Shown here: positions 35,497 through 43,779 of the stretch, piece by piece
Layout: each line of letters begins with the position of its first letter
Position numbering within the stretch: position 1 is the first letter of the stretch
Assembly: GCA_020025455.1 (NCBI GenBank)
Contig: JAHHSC010000001.1
Coordinates: 1-64,000, forward strand
Source: Lawsonibacter sp.
Lineage (GTDB): Bacteria; Bacillota; Clostridia; Oscillospirales; Oscillospiraceae
Reading direction: 5' to 3'
DNA length: 64,000 bases
Program-made: the position numbers and the translations under genes
The notes under the pieces: generated by a model
Database searches by the model: none
What the model was told of the DNA's origin: nothing
The model's input: the letters and a program-made list of their open reading frames with translations, nothing else

Positions 35497-36369
35497 TCAG
35501 CCTTCCGGCACTTCAAGTGTAAAGCGGCCGAGCTTGCCACCTCTGAACTCATCCAGCAGCACCCGTGCCATACGCTCGGTATCAAATTCACCGCCGGAGA
35601 TACGCATACCGCGCCTTTCGGCACAGAGCTCCAACAGACGATACCCATAGGCAACGTCGTTTTCTTCTTCCTCTCGCTGGGGGACCTCCGTGAGCTTATA
35701 GTTCATCAGGGCCGCTGGGTAGCGGTTCGCCAGCAGGGTCATCAGGTGACAGGCCAGTGTCTCCACATCCATGATGTCGTCCTTCACCGCGCCGGTGAAG
35801 GCCAGGTGCAGGCCGGTGGTCTCATCCTCAAACTTAGGCCACAGGATACCGGCGGTATCCATCAGGTCCAGAGACTGATCCACGTTGACCCACTGTTTGC
35901 CGCGGGTGACGCCGGGGCGGTCACTGGTCTTAGCAGACTTCTTTTTGGCAACCTTGTTGATAAAGGTCGATTTACCCACGTTTGGCACGCCCACTATCAT
36001 GGCGCGGACAGGCCGGCCTACCTGTCCCTTCTCTCTCCACTTCGCGATCTGGTCCTTCAGCACGCCCTGGGCAACCGCGGAAAACTGATTGATTCCCCTG
36101 CCCGTCTTGGCGTCCGTCTCCAGGACAGACCAGCCCTTAGCTCTGAAGTGGTCCCCCCAGGCACGGTTCTGCTTTGGGTCGGCCTGGTCGGCCCGGTTCA
36201 GTACAATCAGCCGGGGCTTGTCGGCGCAGATGCTGTCAATGTCCGGGTTGCGGCTGGAGACCGGGATACGGGCATCGAGGATCTCCACCACAATGTCTAC
36301 ATATTTCAAGTCGGCCTCGATCTGCCGTCTGGTTTTGGTCATATGACCGGGATACCACTGGATATTCAC
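35497..36369 (-). CDS. ylqF: ribosome biogenesis GTPase YlqF (RbgA)
   Basis: 290-residue circularly permuted GTPase needed for late 50S assembly. The G4 motif NRAD precedes G1 GVPNVGKST and G3 DTAG in the permuted order; the ANTAR-like C-terminal RNA-binding helices follow. The start is a GTG (VNIQWYPGHMTK) with AAAGGAGG 7 bases upstream. It follows rplS across a terminator. Confidence 0.95.
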   Translation of the reverse strand: MNIQWYPGHMTKTRRQIEADLKYVDIVVEILDARIPVSSRNPDIDSICADKPRLIVLNRADQADPKQNRAWGDHFRAKGWSVLETDAKTGRGINQFSAVAQGVLKDQIAKWREKGQVGRPVRAMIVGVPNVGKSTFINKVAKKKSAKTSDRPGVTRGKQWVNVDQSLDLMDTAGILWPKFEDETTGLHLAFTGAVKDDIMDVETLACHLMTLLANRYPAALMNYKLTEVPQREEEENDVAYGYRLLELCAERRGMRISGGEFDTERMARVLLDEFRGGKLGRFTLEVPEG

Positions 36370-36408
36370 GGTTTTTCCTCCTTTTACCTATAAGCTGTCT
36401 GGCATACG

Positions 36409-36434
36409 AAAAAAGGAGCGGTAAAACCGCTCCT
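36409..36434 (-). terminator. intrinsic terminator after rplS
   Basis: Arms AAAAGGAGCGGT/ACCGCTCCTTTT with a short TTT loop and six T on the minus strand, 10 bases after the L19 stop. Confidence 0.9.
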
Positions 36435-36444
36435 TTTCTGTGGA

Positions 36445-36786
36445 TTACAGGGCCTCCTTGACCTTGGCTGCCTTGCCCACGCGGTCGCGCAGGTAGTACA
36501 GCTTGGCGCGGCGAACCTTACCATGACGAACAACCTCGACAGAGTCGATGGTGGGGGCGTGGATCGGGAACACCTTCTCCACACCGACGCCGTAGGACAT
36601 ACGACGAACGGTGAAGGTCTCCTCAATGCCGCCGTGCTTCTTGGCAATGACGGTACCCTCGAAAACCTGGATACGCTCACGGTTGCCTTCCTTAACCTTC
36701 AGGTGCACGCGAACGGTGTCGCCGACCAGAACGGCAGGGGCCTCAGCCTTCTTGTACTTCTCGGTAAAAGCCTGCATCAAATCCAT
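36445..36786 (-). CDS. rplS: 50S ribosomal protein L19
   Basis: 113 residues, full length, with typical stretches [20 protein letters not shown] and [17 protein letters not shown]. It lies at the 30S-50S interface. The ATG has AGGAGG 8 bases upstream. It has its own promoter and a structured leader of about 90 bases (36787-36879). In the usual rpsP-rimM-trmD-rplS order the three upstream genes are missing here. Confidence 0.98.
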   Translation of the reverse strand: MDLMQAFTEKYKKAEAPAVLVGDTVRVHLKVKEGNRERIQVFEGTVIAKKHGGIEETFTVRRMSYGVGVEKVFPIHAPTIDSVEVVRHGKVRRAKLYYLRDRVGKAAKVKEAL

Positions 36787-36879
36787 TTTATTTTCCTCCT
36801 GTTATATAGGTGTTCATACGGCTGTATGGGTCTCATTTCTCTGAAAGACCGCCGCAGAGGACCACCCGTTTTCAGACCC
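36787..36879 (-). ncRNA. candidate L19 (rplS) mRNA leader
   Basis: The 90-base leader between the promoter and rplS can fold: GGGTCT (36874-36879) pairs with AGACCC (36828-36833), enclosing CTGAAA/TTTCAG, then a separate CATAC/GTATG hairpin (36815-36828) just before the ribosome site. An L19 leader family is known in Firmicutes; the match to that covariance model was not tested. Confidence 0.5.
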
Positions 36880-36883
36880 TGGA

Positions 36884-36912
36884 ATTATATCACAGTTTTC
36901 TTCTGCTTGCAA
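36884..36912 (-). promoter_or_regulatory. promoter of rplS
   Basis: TTGCAA, 17 bases, TATAAT. Very close to consensus, as expected for a ribosomal protein gene. Confidence 0.85.
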
Positions 36913-36941
36913 CCATTTATTTGATTTTTTGTGCGGTAAAC

Positions 36942-37739
36942 TCAAAATCCCTGGTAAACCTCCCGGTGGGTCTGGGATATCAGCACCTCCACGTCCGGGA
37001 AAGCGGCAGAAAGCTTCTCTGCCAGCATATGGCACACCACATGCTCGGTGGCATAGTGGCCCGCATCCATCAGCGTAATGCCCAAGCCACGCGCCTCCAG
37101 ATACTGGTCGTACTTCACGTCAGCGGTAACGAAGGTGTCACAGCCCGCCGCCACCGCGTCAGCCAGCATAGAGCCGCAGGAGCCGCCGCCCACTGCCACC
37201 TTTTCCACGTGCCTGCCTCCATCTTCACAGCGGACAGAGGCGGCATGGAGCCGCTCCTTGACATACTGTGCATACTGCGCTGCGTTCATCCCGCTCTGAT
37301 GTACCAGTCCAACCCGCCCAATGCCATAAGGATTCCCGTTTTCATCCACCCCATCCGGGTGGAGCTGCCCGATCTGAGTGAGGCCGAGGACATGGGCCAG
37401 ACAGTCGTTGACGCCCTCCCGGACTGCGTCCAGGTTGGTGTGGGCACAGATCGCACCGATTTTTGCTTCCGTCAGTGCCAGCAGGATGCGGCCGGTGACC
37501 GTCTCATCCGTAATGGCGCGTGCGGGGTGAAAAATCACCGGATGGTGGGACACGATAAGCTGGCAGCCCAGCTTTTGAGCCTCCTCAACCACAGGTTCCG
37601 TCACGTCCAATGCTACCATGATACGTGAGACGGCGGAATCGGTTCGGCCAACCAGAAACCCGGCATTATCAAAATCCATTTGCAGATGAAACGGGGCCAA
37701 TTGGTCCATGTATCTGTAAACATCGCCGATCACTGCCAT
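36942..37739 (-). CDS. Nif3-like dinuclear metal centre protein
   Basis: 265 residues from the ATG at 37739 (AAAGGAGTGGGAAAC upstream), overlapping trmK by 10 bases; a frame 100 codons longer runs through trmK in the wrong frame. Metal ligands in LIVSHHPVIFH and ICAHTNLDAV, plus the C-terminal MDAGHYATEH. Often annotated as GTP cyclohydrolase I type 2, but the reaction of the family is uncertain. The trmK-nif3 pair is very common in Firmicutes. Confidence 0.93.
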   Translation of the reverse strand: MAVIGDVYRYMDQLAPFHLQMDFDNAGFLVGRTDSAVSRIMVALDVTEPVVEEAQKLGCQLIVSHHPVIFHPARAITDETVTGRILLALTEAKIGAICAHTNLDAVREGVNDCLAHVLGLTQIGQLHPDGVDENGNPYGIGRVGLVHQSGMNAAQYAQYVKERLHAASVRCEDGGRHVEKVAVGGGSCGSMLADAVAAGCDTFVTADVKYDQYLEARGLGITLMDAGHYATEHVVCHMLAEKLSAAFPDVEVLISQTHREVYQGF

Positions 37740-38434
37740 GTTTCCCACTCCTTTTTCATATCCACAAGACCGGTTCGGACCTGCTCCAGGGCCACGCGGC
37801 GCTGTACCGCCTGCTCCTGTTTGGACAAAGCCAGCCCGTTCAAGGCTGTGTCCGTCTTGCGAATCCAGCGATCCAGCCAGAGGCCGCGCAGCGCATCCCT
37901 GGTATTCCTCCCTGCCAACCGCTCGGCAGGGCTCAGGGCAGGCATCTCCCCTGCTCCCACCAGAAAAGCGGTGTAGATGGTATCCCCCTCCTGTGCCAGC
38001 CGCTCTTCCCGGATCTCGTACCCGTTGGACATGAGCCACTCACGCAGCTCTGCCATAGTGGACATGGGCTGGAGCACCAGCGGTACGTTCCGCTCTCTGG
38101 TCCAGGGTGCAGCCTTCAAAATGTCCCGGATGGTCTCGCCGCCCATACCGGCGATGACCACCGCGTCCACCTGGTCGGCAGAGATGCCCTTCAATCCATC
38201 ACACAGGCAGAAGGAGATCTTCTCCGCTAACTCATACTCCTCCGCCGTCAGCCTGGCCCGCGACAGAGGGCCGGGACGCAGATCTGCCGCCACGGCCGCA
38301 GAGATTTTCCCCTCCAAAAGCAGAGCGGCAGGCAGATATGCATGGTCCGTTCCCACGTCGGCCAGACGGCTACCGCAAGGCACCAGATCCGCCACCATAC
38401 GAAGGCGTGGTGACAGCTCGATTACTTTATTCAT
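37730..38434 (-). CDS. trmK: tRNA (adenine-22-N1)-methyltransferase
   Basis: 234 residues, class I SAM methyltransferase. The SAM loop is LADVGTDHAYLP, and the catalytic-region motif AVVIAGMGGETIRDIL is typical of TrmK. It methylates N1 of A22 in tRNAs. C-terminal helices (about 165-234) are the coiled extension of the family. Coupled to the Nif3-like gene. Confidence 0.94.
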   Translation of the reverse strand: MNKVIELSPRLRMVADLVPCGSRLADVGTDHAYLPAALLLEGKISAAVAADLRPGPLSRARLTAEEYELAEKISFCLCDGLKGISADQVDAVVIAGMGGETIRDILKAAPWTRERNVPLVLQPMSTMAELREWLMSNGYEIREERLAQEGDTIYTAFLVGAGEMPALSPAERLAGRNTRDALRGLWLDRWIRKTDTALNGLALSKQEQAVQRRVALEQVRTGLVDMKKEWETWQ

Positions 38435-38471
38435 AGTCTCTTCCTCTCTTTCGGGCTCGTCGTAACTGCCG

Positions 38472-38505
38472 CAAAAAAAGAAGAGGCAGATTGCTCCGCC
38501 TCTGC
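38472..38505 (-). terminator. intrinsic terminator after the DUF1858 gene
   Basis: Arms AGAGGC/GCCTCT, followed by TCTTTTTTT on the minus strand, directly downstream of the 68-residue gene. Confidence 0.8.
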
Positions 38506-38513
38506 TTTTCTTA

Positions 38514-38720
38514 TTACTGCTCGCCGTTGGCGATCATGGCATTGACGCGCTCCAGAAGGGCATCCACATCGAAGCCGTGGACCATGCAGGCCTGCTCCAC
38601 GGTCTCGCCGCGGGAGGAGGGGCAGCCCAGACAGTGCATGCCGATGCTGTAAAACAGGGGGGCAGTCTCGGGGGCAATGGTCAGAATATCGCCAATGATC
38701 GTATCCTTGGTAATGGTCAT
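38514..38720 (-). CDS. DUF1858 hybrid-cluster-associated redox disulfide protein
   Basis: 68 residues from the ATG at 38720, which follows GGAGG by 8 bases. The family pattern is clear: a helix-turn with DTIIGDILTIAPETAPLF, then GMHCLGCPSSRGE with a CxxC pair and the VEQACMVHGFDV segment. Members occur alone or fused to hydroxylamine/hybrid-cluster proteins and are thought to be redox disulfide proteins. It is monocistronic, between its own promoter and terminator. Confidence 0.88.
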   Translation of the reverse strand: MTITKDTIIGDILTIAPETAPLFYSIGMHCLGCPSSRGETVEQACMVHGFDVDALLERVNAMIANGEQ

Positions 38721-38753
38721 GATAAATTCCTCCATAATCTTTGATATGGGCTT

Positions 38754-38782
38754 AGTATATCCCATTTTCTGTCGAAATTCAA
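38754..38782 (-). promoter_or_regulatory. promoter of the DUF1858 gene
   Basis: TTGAAT, 17 bases, TATACT, 33 bases before the start codon. Confidence 0.78.
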
Positions 38783-38836
38783 TGGGAAAATTTCCGAAAT
38801 CACGCTTGCTATTTCATTTCATTGCAAAAAGTGAAT

Positions 38837-38867
38837 AAAAAAGGACGCCCTTCGGGCGCCCTTTTTT
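38837..38867. terminator. strong terminator after the zinc-ribbon gene
   Basis: Stem AAAAAAGG-A-CGCCC with its complement GGGCG-C-CCTTTTTT and a three-base loop. A T-run flanks it on both strands, so it can terminate in either direction; on the minus strand it follows the zinc-ribbon gene by 10 bases. Confidence 0.85.
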
Positions 38868-38877
38868 CTGGCTGAAA

Positions 38878-39159
38878 TTAGCCGCGCTCCTCGCGCATCT
38901 TGGCGAAGCAGTCGCTGCAGTACACAGGACGATCGGACTTGGGCTCGAAAGGAACCTTAGCCTCACGGCCGCAGGCAGCGCAGGTGGCGGTGAAATACTC
39001 ACGGGGGCCACGAGCAGCGTTCTTGCGGGCGTCACGGCAGGCCTTGCAGCGCTGGGGCTCGTTCTGGAAGCCGCGCTCGGCATAGAACTCCTGCTCACCA
39101 GCGGTGAAGGTGAACTCCTGACCACACTCTTTACAAACCAGAATCTTGTCTTCGTACAT
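38878..39159 (-). CDS. zinc-ribbon domain protein with four CxxC motifs
   Basis: 93 residues from the ATG at 39159 (GAGAGGG upstream). CxxC pairs: CKEC (near 9), CKAC (near 38), CAAC (near 60) and CSDC (near 82), i.e. two zinc ribbons. The second half (VPFEPKSDRPVYCSDCF) matches a widespread CxxC-CxxC small-protein family of unknown role, possibly nucleic-acid binding. Confidence 0.85.
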   Translation of the reverse strand: MYEDKILVCKECGQEFTFTAGEQEFYAERGFQNEPQRCKACRDARKNAARGPREYFTATCAACGREAKVPFEPKSDRPVYCSDCFAKMREERG

Positions 39160-39184
39160 AGGACTTTCCCTCTCTTTGACTGTT

Positions 39185-39203
39185 GCCCGGAAAAACACCG
39201 GGC
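39185..39203 (-). terminator. hairpin after the sigma factor gene
   Basis: Arms GCCCGG/CCGGGC around a T-rich 7-base loop, without a T-tract after it. A weak terminator or 5' leader hairpin of the zinc-ribbon gene. Confidence 0.4.
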
Positions 39204-39219
39204 GGACTAATATTTGCGA

Positions 39220-39924
39220 TCAGCTCTCGCTGATGGCGCCGGATGAAAACTGTCGGGCTACCTTGCGTCGAATCCGCTGGATCGCATTATCCACCGTTTT
39301 CTGGGGGCGTCCCAACTGCCTTGCGATTTCTCCACAGGAGAGACCGTTTAAATAAGGCGGTAAAATTTGCGCTTCGAGCTCAGACAACTGGCCCTTCAGA
39401 GCGTCTAATCGCTCTTTCAGTTCCTCCCTGTCGATGATGACGTCCTCCGGGCTCTCGACGCTGGAAAACAGGTGCGCGTTGGTTCCATCAAAAAGAGGGG
39501 GTTCAAAAGAGACACTGTGGTTTAGTGGTGCGTGCTTTCCGCCCTGCGCTGCACGGACAGCCGTAATCAGACGACTGCGGATACAAACACCTGCATAGGT
39601 GCAAAACGCCGCGTCCCGCTCCGGGTCAAATCGCCGGATGGCGGTGAGCAGACCAAGCATACCCTCCTGGATCAGATCCTCGCTGTCCCCTCCTGCCAAA
39701 AACAGCGGGCGGGCGCAGGCGCGAACCAGTTGTCCATAGCGTGCGACCAATTCGGTCTCCGCTTGGGGATCGCCGTCTGCCGCTGCGCGGCAAAGCGCTT
39801 CATCGGTAAGGTCAGAAAATCGATTTGATTCTGTGGCACACTTATACCTATTGGACATGGTAAACAAAAAACACGGATTTGTCAAGCGTTTAATGAAATA
39901 ATTTTTCCTATATTCGCCTGACAC
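39220..39924 (-). CDS. sigma-70 family factor, SigH-like
   Basis: 234 residues. Region 2: ARPLFLAGGDSEDLIQEGML and CTYAGVCIRSRLITAVRAA; region 4: LSCGEIARQLGRPQKTVDNA. Alignment by eye is closest to sigma-H of Bacillus (early stationary phase and sporulation), including the KHAPLNHSVSFE stretch. The start is uncertain: a GTG at 39924 has AGGAG 8 bases upstream, while the ATG at 39858 has no site and lies inside a promoter-like sequence. The true N-terminus may be either. Confidence 0.85.
   Translation of the reverse strand: MSGEYRKNYFIKRLTNPCFLFTMSNRYKCATESNRFSDLTDEALCRAAADGDPQAETELVARYGQLVRACARPLFLAGGDSEDLIQEGMLGLLTAIRRFDPERDAAFCTYAGVCIRSRLITAVRAAQGGKHAPLNHSVSFEPPLFDGTNAHLFSSVESPEDVIIDREELKERLDALKGQLSELEAQILPPYLNGLSCGEIARQLGRPQKTVDNAIQRIRRKVARQFSSGAISES
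39857..39885 (-). promoter_or_regulatory. promoter-like hexamers inside the 5' part of the sigma factor gene
   Basis: TTGACA, 17 bases, TACCAT. It would start transcription after the first two in-frame start codons, so it may be a chance match or drive a shorter form. Confidence 0.35.
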
Positions 39925-39983
39925 GCCCTTTTCTCCTAAAAAGTTTTTTCATTCGATGCGTTGCATCGTTTTCTGCGGGTTTT

Positions 39984-41048
39984 TCAGAACGAAAGCTGTT
40001 CCAGCTCTGTCTCCCCGGCAGGAACGCTGTAGCCCAAATACTGATAGGCTTTCGGGGTCACACAGCGGCCTCTGGGCGTGCGTGTGAGAAAGCCCAGCTG
40101 CATCAGGTAGGGTTCGTATACATCCTCCAGGGTCACGGACTCCTCGTTGATGGTGGCCGCCAGAGTCTCCAGGCCGACAGGCCCGCCCCGGTAATTTTCG
40201 ATGATGCTGCGGAGCATACGGTGGTCGATGGCGTCAAGGCCAAGCTGGTCGATCTCCAGGGCGGTCAGCGCCTCGTTGGCCACCGTCTGGGTGATGACAC
40301 CTCCGGCACGGACCTGAGCAAAATCCCGGACCCGTCGGAGCATACGGTTGGCGATACGCGGGGTGCCGCGGCTGCGGCGTGCGATCTCCATCGCGCCCTC
40401 CGGCTCGATGGGCACCTCCAGAATACCGGCCGAACGGGTCACGATCAGGGCCAGCTCTTCAGGGCTGTAGAGCTCCAGACGCAGGGTGACTCCGAAGCGG
40501 TCACGGAGCGGGGCAGACAGCTGCCCGGCCCGGGTGGTGGCCCCGATGAGGGTGAATTTAGGCAGGTCCAGACGAACCGAGTTGGCGGAGGGACCCTTGC
40601 CGATGATAATATCAATGGCGTAGTCCTCCATAGCTGGGTACAGAATTTCCTCCACCGCTCGATTCAGGCGGTGGATCTCATCCACAAAGAGGATGTCGTT
40701 CTCCCCCAGGTTGGTCAGCAGAGCCGCCAGATCGCCCGCTTTCTCAATGGCAGGGCCGGAGGTAATGCGGACATTGACCCCCATCTCGTTGGCGATGATG
40801 CCGCTTAGGGTAGTTTTGCCCAGACCGGGGGGGCCGTGGAGCAGAACGTGATCAAGCGGCTCGCCGCGCATTTTTGCAGCCTGGATAAAGACCTCCAGAT
40901 TGCTCTTGGCCTTCTCCTGGCCTATATACTCCCGCAGGGTCTTGGGGCGGAGGCTGAACTCCCCCTCGTCCTCACGGGTCAGGGATGTTGTAACCAGTGG
41001 GGTGTCCTCTTCAATGTCAAGTTCGCGGTTGGAAAAATCGATGGACAA
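39984..41048 (-). CDS. ruvB: Holliday junction branch migration ATPase RuvB
   Basis: 354-residue AAA+ motor. Walker [12 protein letters not shown], Walker [12 protein letters not shown], sensor 1 [10 protein letters not shown] and the C-terminal winged helix with the arginine-finger region ([18 protein letters not shown]). Usual N-terminus with [12 protein letters not shown]. Separated from ruvA by one DUF6054 gene. Confidence 0.97.
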   Translation of the reverse strand: MSIDFSNRELDIEEDTPLVTTSLTREDEGEFSLRPKTLREYIGQEKAKSNLEVFIQAAKMRGEPLDHVLLHGPPGLGKTTLSGIIANEMGVNVRITSGPAIEKAGDLAALLTNLGENDILFVDEIHRLNRAVEEILYPAMEDYAIDIIIGKGPSANSVRLDLPKFTLIGATTRAGQLSAPLRDRFGVTLRLELYSPEELALIVTRSAGILEVPIEPEGAMEIARRSRGTPRIANRMLRRVRDFAQVRAGGVITQTVANEALTALEIDQLGLDAIDHRMLRSIIENYRGGPVGLETLAATINEESVTLEDVYEPYLMQLGFLTRTPRGRCVTPKAYQYLGYSVPAGETELEQLSF

Positions 41049-41081
41049 AGACTCACTTCCTGTCTATGGTGTTCAGATTGA

Positions 41082-41420
41082 TTAGCCGGGGAGACTGTTC
41101 ACCAGCTCGCGGATGGTGTCCAGGAACGCCTCCTCGCCCCAGGTGTTGACCTTGAACAACAGCGCCTGGCTGCCGCCGGCGGTAATGGCAGAGAGAAACA
41201 GTTCCTCTCCCCTGCCCACTAAAGTCATGTTGAGACTGACGCGGTTTCCGCCCATGTAGCTGTATCGTTCATAGACTCGGACGGCACAGCGAAGATCACC
41301 GTGCTCGTAGTCGCTGCCTTCCTCATAGCTGGCGGTGGCGCTTCCGTTCATCACACCGTCATGAAGTTTATCCAGAACTTCGTCAAAATCGCCGTAGATT
41401 GTACGTTCCAGCTTGGCCAT
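41082..41420 (-). CDS. DUF6054 family protein
   Basis: 112 residues, matching in my recollection the DUF6054 family: TIYGDFDEVLDKLHDGV, CAVRVYERYSYMGGNRVSLN and SAITAGGSQALLFKVNTWGE. A small alpha/beta protein without signal or membrane segments. It stands between ruvA (5 bases) and ruvB (33 bases) on one strand, so it is co-transcribed with the Holliday junction genes. Function unknown. Confidence 0.8.
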   Translation of the reverse strand: MAKLERTIYGDFDEVLDKLHDGVMNGSATASYEEGSDYEHGDLRCAVRVYERYSYMGGNRVSLNMTLVGRGEELFLSAITAGGSQALLFKVNTWGEEAFLDTIRELVNSLPG

Positions 41421-41425
41421 AGCAA

Positions 41426-42034
41426 TTACCCCTTCATCATTTTCTTCAAGGCGGCCTTAATGATCTCCTCCAATGTCATGGTGGTCAGATCCATTCCCTT
41501 TAAGGCCAGGTTGATTTCGCTCTGAGAGTAGCCCAGCACGGCCAATGCGGCGCTGGATTCGGACCGCTTGTTTTCCGGGATTACCGCGGAACCGGTGCCG
41601 GCATAGCTCTCCCCGCCGATGGCGGCGCCCTGTTCCTTGGCCAGCTTATCCTTCAGCTCCAGGATGACCCGCTGGGCAATTTTCTTGCCGATACCGGGTG
41701 CCACCGTGAGCGCCTTGGTATCCCCCGTGATGATGGCCAGAGCCAGATTGGCAGGCGTACTGGAGGACAGGATGCTGATTGCGGCCCTTGGACCTACGCC
41801 GGAGACGGAGATGAGCAGTTCAAAGAGATTTAGCTCCTCCTGACTTGCAAATCCATACAGCTCCATGGCGTCCTCTCGGACATGGAGATGCGTAAAGAGC
41901 TTTCCCTTCTCCCCCACATGGAGGGCGGCCTGGGTGAAGCTGGTGGTGCGGCAGGCATAGCCCACGCCCCCGCAGTCGATGACGGCCAGATTGGGACCGA
42001 TGTGGGCCACCTGCCCGGAGAGATAGTAAAACAT
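41426..42034 (-). CDS. ruvA: Holliday junction DNA-binding protein RuvA
   Basis: 202 residues from the ATG at 42034 (GAAAGGG 9 bases upstream); the longer frame starts inside ruvC. Domain I begins MFYYLSGQVAHIGPNLAVI, the HhH motifs include VSGVGPRAAISIL and VAPGIGKKIAQRVI, and domain III ends the protein (VLGYSQSEINLALKGM). It targets RuvB to four-way junctions. Confidence 0.96.
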   Translation of the reverse strand: MFYYLSGQVAHIGPNLAVIDCGGVGYACRTTSFTQAALHVGEKGKLFTHLHVREDAMELYGFASQEELNLFELLISVSGVGPRAAISILSSSTPANLALAIITGDTKALTVAPGIGKKIAQRVILELKDKLAKEQGAAIGGESYAGTGSAVIPENKRSESSAALAVLGYSQSEINLALKGMDLTTMTLEEIIKAALKKMMKG

Positions 42035-42072
42035 AGCTGAAACCCTTTCACTGTGGGGAATCCGTGATTCCC

Positions 42073-42594
42073 TCATCTTGTATCATATTTGTTGGGATCA
42101 AAAATTCGATCCGTATTGAGCGGCGAGGTGGCCGCGCGGCCATGGCAGATCGCCAGTGCCAGCGCATCGGCTGCGTCATCCGGGCGCGGAATCTGCTTCA
42201 TGCCAAGCAGCCGCTGGGTCATTAGCATAACCTGCTTTTTCTCGGCGGCTCCGTACCCCACCACGGCCTGCTTCACCTGCATAGGGGTGTACTCAAAGAC
42301 AGGAACCCCCAGCTTCTCGGCGGCCAGCAGGATCACGCCGCGGCCGTGGGCCACAGCGATACCGGTGGTAATATTTTTGCTGAAGAAAAGCTCCTCCACC
42401 GCCATTTCGTCCGGGTGGAACTGTCGGATCAGCTCCTCCATGTCGTTGAAGATCTGAAGCAGCCGACTGGATAGGGGGATTCCCGGAGGGGTTGTAATGA
42501 CGCCGTACTCTACCAGCGTGTTTTTCTGCCGCTCCACCCGGACCAAGCCGAACCCAATGGTGGCCACTCCGGGGTCGATTCCCAGTATGAGCAT
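42073..42594 (-). CDS. ruvC: Holliday junction resolvase RuvC
   Basis: 173 residues from the ATG at 42594, which has GGAGGAG upstream (an upstream GTG forms part of that site). Catalytic acidic residues in LGIDPGVATIGFG, AVEELFF and the C-terminal DDAADALALAICH. It cleaves junctions with RuvAB. First gene of the ruv cluster; the promoter has an extended -10. Confidence 0.96.
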   Translation of the reverse strand: MLILGIDPGVATIGFGLVRVERQKNTLVEYGVITTPPGIPLSSRLLQIFNDMEELIRQFHPDEMAVEELFFSKNITTGIAVAHGRGVILLAAEKLGVPVFEYTPMQVKQAVVGYGAAEKKQVMLMTQRLLGMKQIPRPDDAADALALAICHGRAATSPLNTDRIFDPNKYDTR

Positions 42595-42627
42595 AGTCTC
42601 CTCCACACGTGCAGGCTAGATAACCAG

Positions 42628-42656
42628 ATTATAGCATAATTTTCTTCCGTTTGGAA
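42628..42656 (-). promoter_or_regulatory. promoter of ruvC with extended -10
   Basis: TTCCAA, 17 bases, TATAAT with TG one base upstream of the -10. No LexA-type box could be seen near it. Confidence 0.55.
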
Positions 42657-42659
42657 CAG

Positions 42660-42690
42660 AAAAAAAGGGCGGCCGTACGCCGCCCTTTTT
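42660..42690 (-). terminator. intrinsic terminator after the Bax-inhibitor gene
   Basis: Arms AAAAAGGGCGGC/GCCGCCCTTTTT, 5-base loop, T-run on the minus strand. Confidence 0.9.
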
Positions 42691-42700
42691 AAGCTTAAAA

Positions 42701-43411
42701 TCAGTTGCTCTTTCGGTTGCCCAGGAATCGAAGCAGATACACAAACAGATTCAGAAAATCCAAATACAGATTGAGGGCCGAAAAAACAGAGGCTTTCTCC
42801 AGCATATCCGGGTATCCGCTGTAGTAGAAATAGAAACTGCGAATTTTCTGGGTATCATAAGCAGTATAGCCCAAAAAGACTGCAATGCCAATGACACTTA
42901 CAATGCGATCCAGGGCGTTGAGGCCCGGAATAAAGAGCGACAGGATGGAGTACCCAACCAAAAAAATCAAACCGCTGAACAAAATAGGCCGCAGGCTCGA
43001 CAGATCTGTATGGGTAAAATGGCCATAGGCAGCCAGCACACCGAAGTAGAGTGCGGTGGCCAGGAACGTCCAGATCACGCTCATCAGATCGAAGATCAGC
43101 AGATAGACGGACATGGTCAGTCCAAACAGCACCGAAAACGCGATAAAGATTGCCTTTGCGCTGCCCACCGACATCCGCTCGATACGTGAGGTCATGGTGA
43201 AGGACAGCACCAGTGTGGCAATTAAGATCAGAATGTGTGCATGGACGACATAAAACACAAATCCAGACATCCAGCACACAATTACGGTGGCAAACGTGAT
43301 CATCAGGCCCAACACCATCCAGAGAAAGGTCCTGCTGGTGTACTCACCTAGCGTCTCAACGCTCCGCTGGTTTTGGGCGCTCCGATCAAACTCATAGGGA
43401 TCAAAGCTCAT
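42701..43411 (-). CDS. Bax inhibitor-1 / YccA family membrane protein
   Basis: 236 residues with seven predicted membrane helices from about residue 26 onward and the conserved C-terminal LGYTAYDTQKIR motif, whose aspartate is part of the pH-sensing calcium leak site in the family. Bacterial members are linked to membrane proteostasis and ion leak. Monocistronic, with a promoter at 43472-43500 and a terminator. Confidence 0.92.
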   Translation of the reverse strand: MSFDPYEFDRSAQNQRSVETLGEYTSRTFLWMVLGLMITFATVIVCWMSGFVFYVVHAHILILIATLVLSFTMTSRIERMSVGSAKAIFIAFSVLFGLTMSVYLLIFDLMSVIWTFLATALYFGVLAAYGHFTHTDLSSLRPILFSGLIFLVGYSILSLFIPGLNALDRIVSVIGIAVFLGYTAYDTQKIRSFYFYYSGYPDMLEKASVFSALNLYLDFLNLFVYLLRFLGNRKSN

Positions 43412-43471
43412 GGATCATACTCCTCTCATATCAATCAGATCCACTTTCTGCGGCGTGGATCGCTCCATATG

Positions 43472-43500
43472 ATTTTACCCTTAGCTTATCAAAATTGCAA
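43472..43500 (-). promoter_or_regulatory. promoter of the Bax-inhibitor gene
   Basis: TTGCAA, 17 bases, TAAAAT, 61 bases before the ATG. Confidence 0.75.
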
Positions 43501-43575
43501 TCTTTTTATGAGTCCGCTTCTCTCACTCAATCGCAACTGTCACCTGCCTGTTTCCATGAGTCAGTTGACCAGAGG

Positions 43576-43779
43576 TTACAAAATTTCCCATAAGCCGGTA
43601 CTCGCCCACCGCGTCAGCCTAAAAGTCAAATTTCTGTAAGGCTTATTCCATTTACAATATTTGAATTTGAATGTTTTTTGTTTGAAACAAGAAGTTTTGG
43701 GCTTCCATCGTCCTCCCGTTCCAGCCCACTGGTTTCGGTCCGTTCCGCATTCTCCCAGGTTTCTATCACAGGTGGTCAT
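43576..43779 (-). CDS. unrecognised small ORF with a strong ribosome site
   Basis: 67 codons, MTTCDRNLGECGTDRNQW at the N-terminus. The only strong sign of expression is GGAGGTG 5 bases before the ATG. The product is basic, with three early Cys-containing turns, several Trp and Arg-rich C-terminal residues, and no membrane segment. Surrounding DNA is AT-rich compared with neighbouring genes. I recognise no family; it may be a recent small gene, a remnant of a mobile element, or chance. Confidence 0.4.
   Translation of the reverse strand: MTTCDRNLGECGTDRNQWAGTGGRWKPKTSCFKQKTFKFKYCKWNKPYRNLTFRLTRWASTGLWEIL

Noticed and set aside
36942..38039. 365-codon version of the Nif3-like gene
   Set aside because: The extra 100 codons overlap trmK in another frame and have low-complexity composition.
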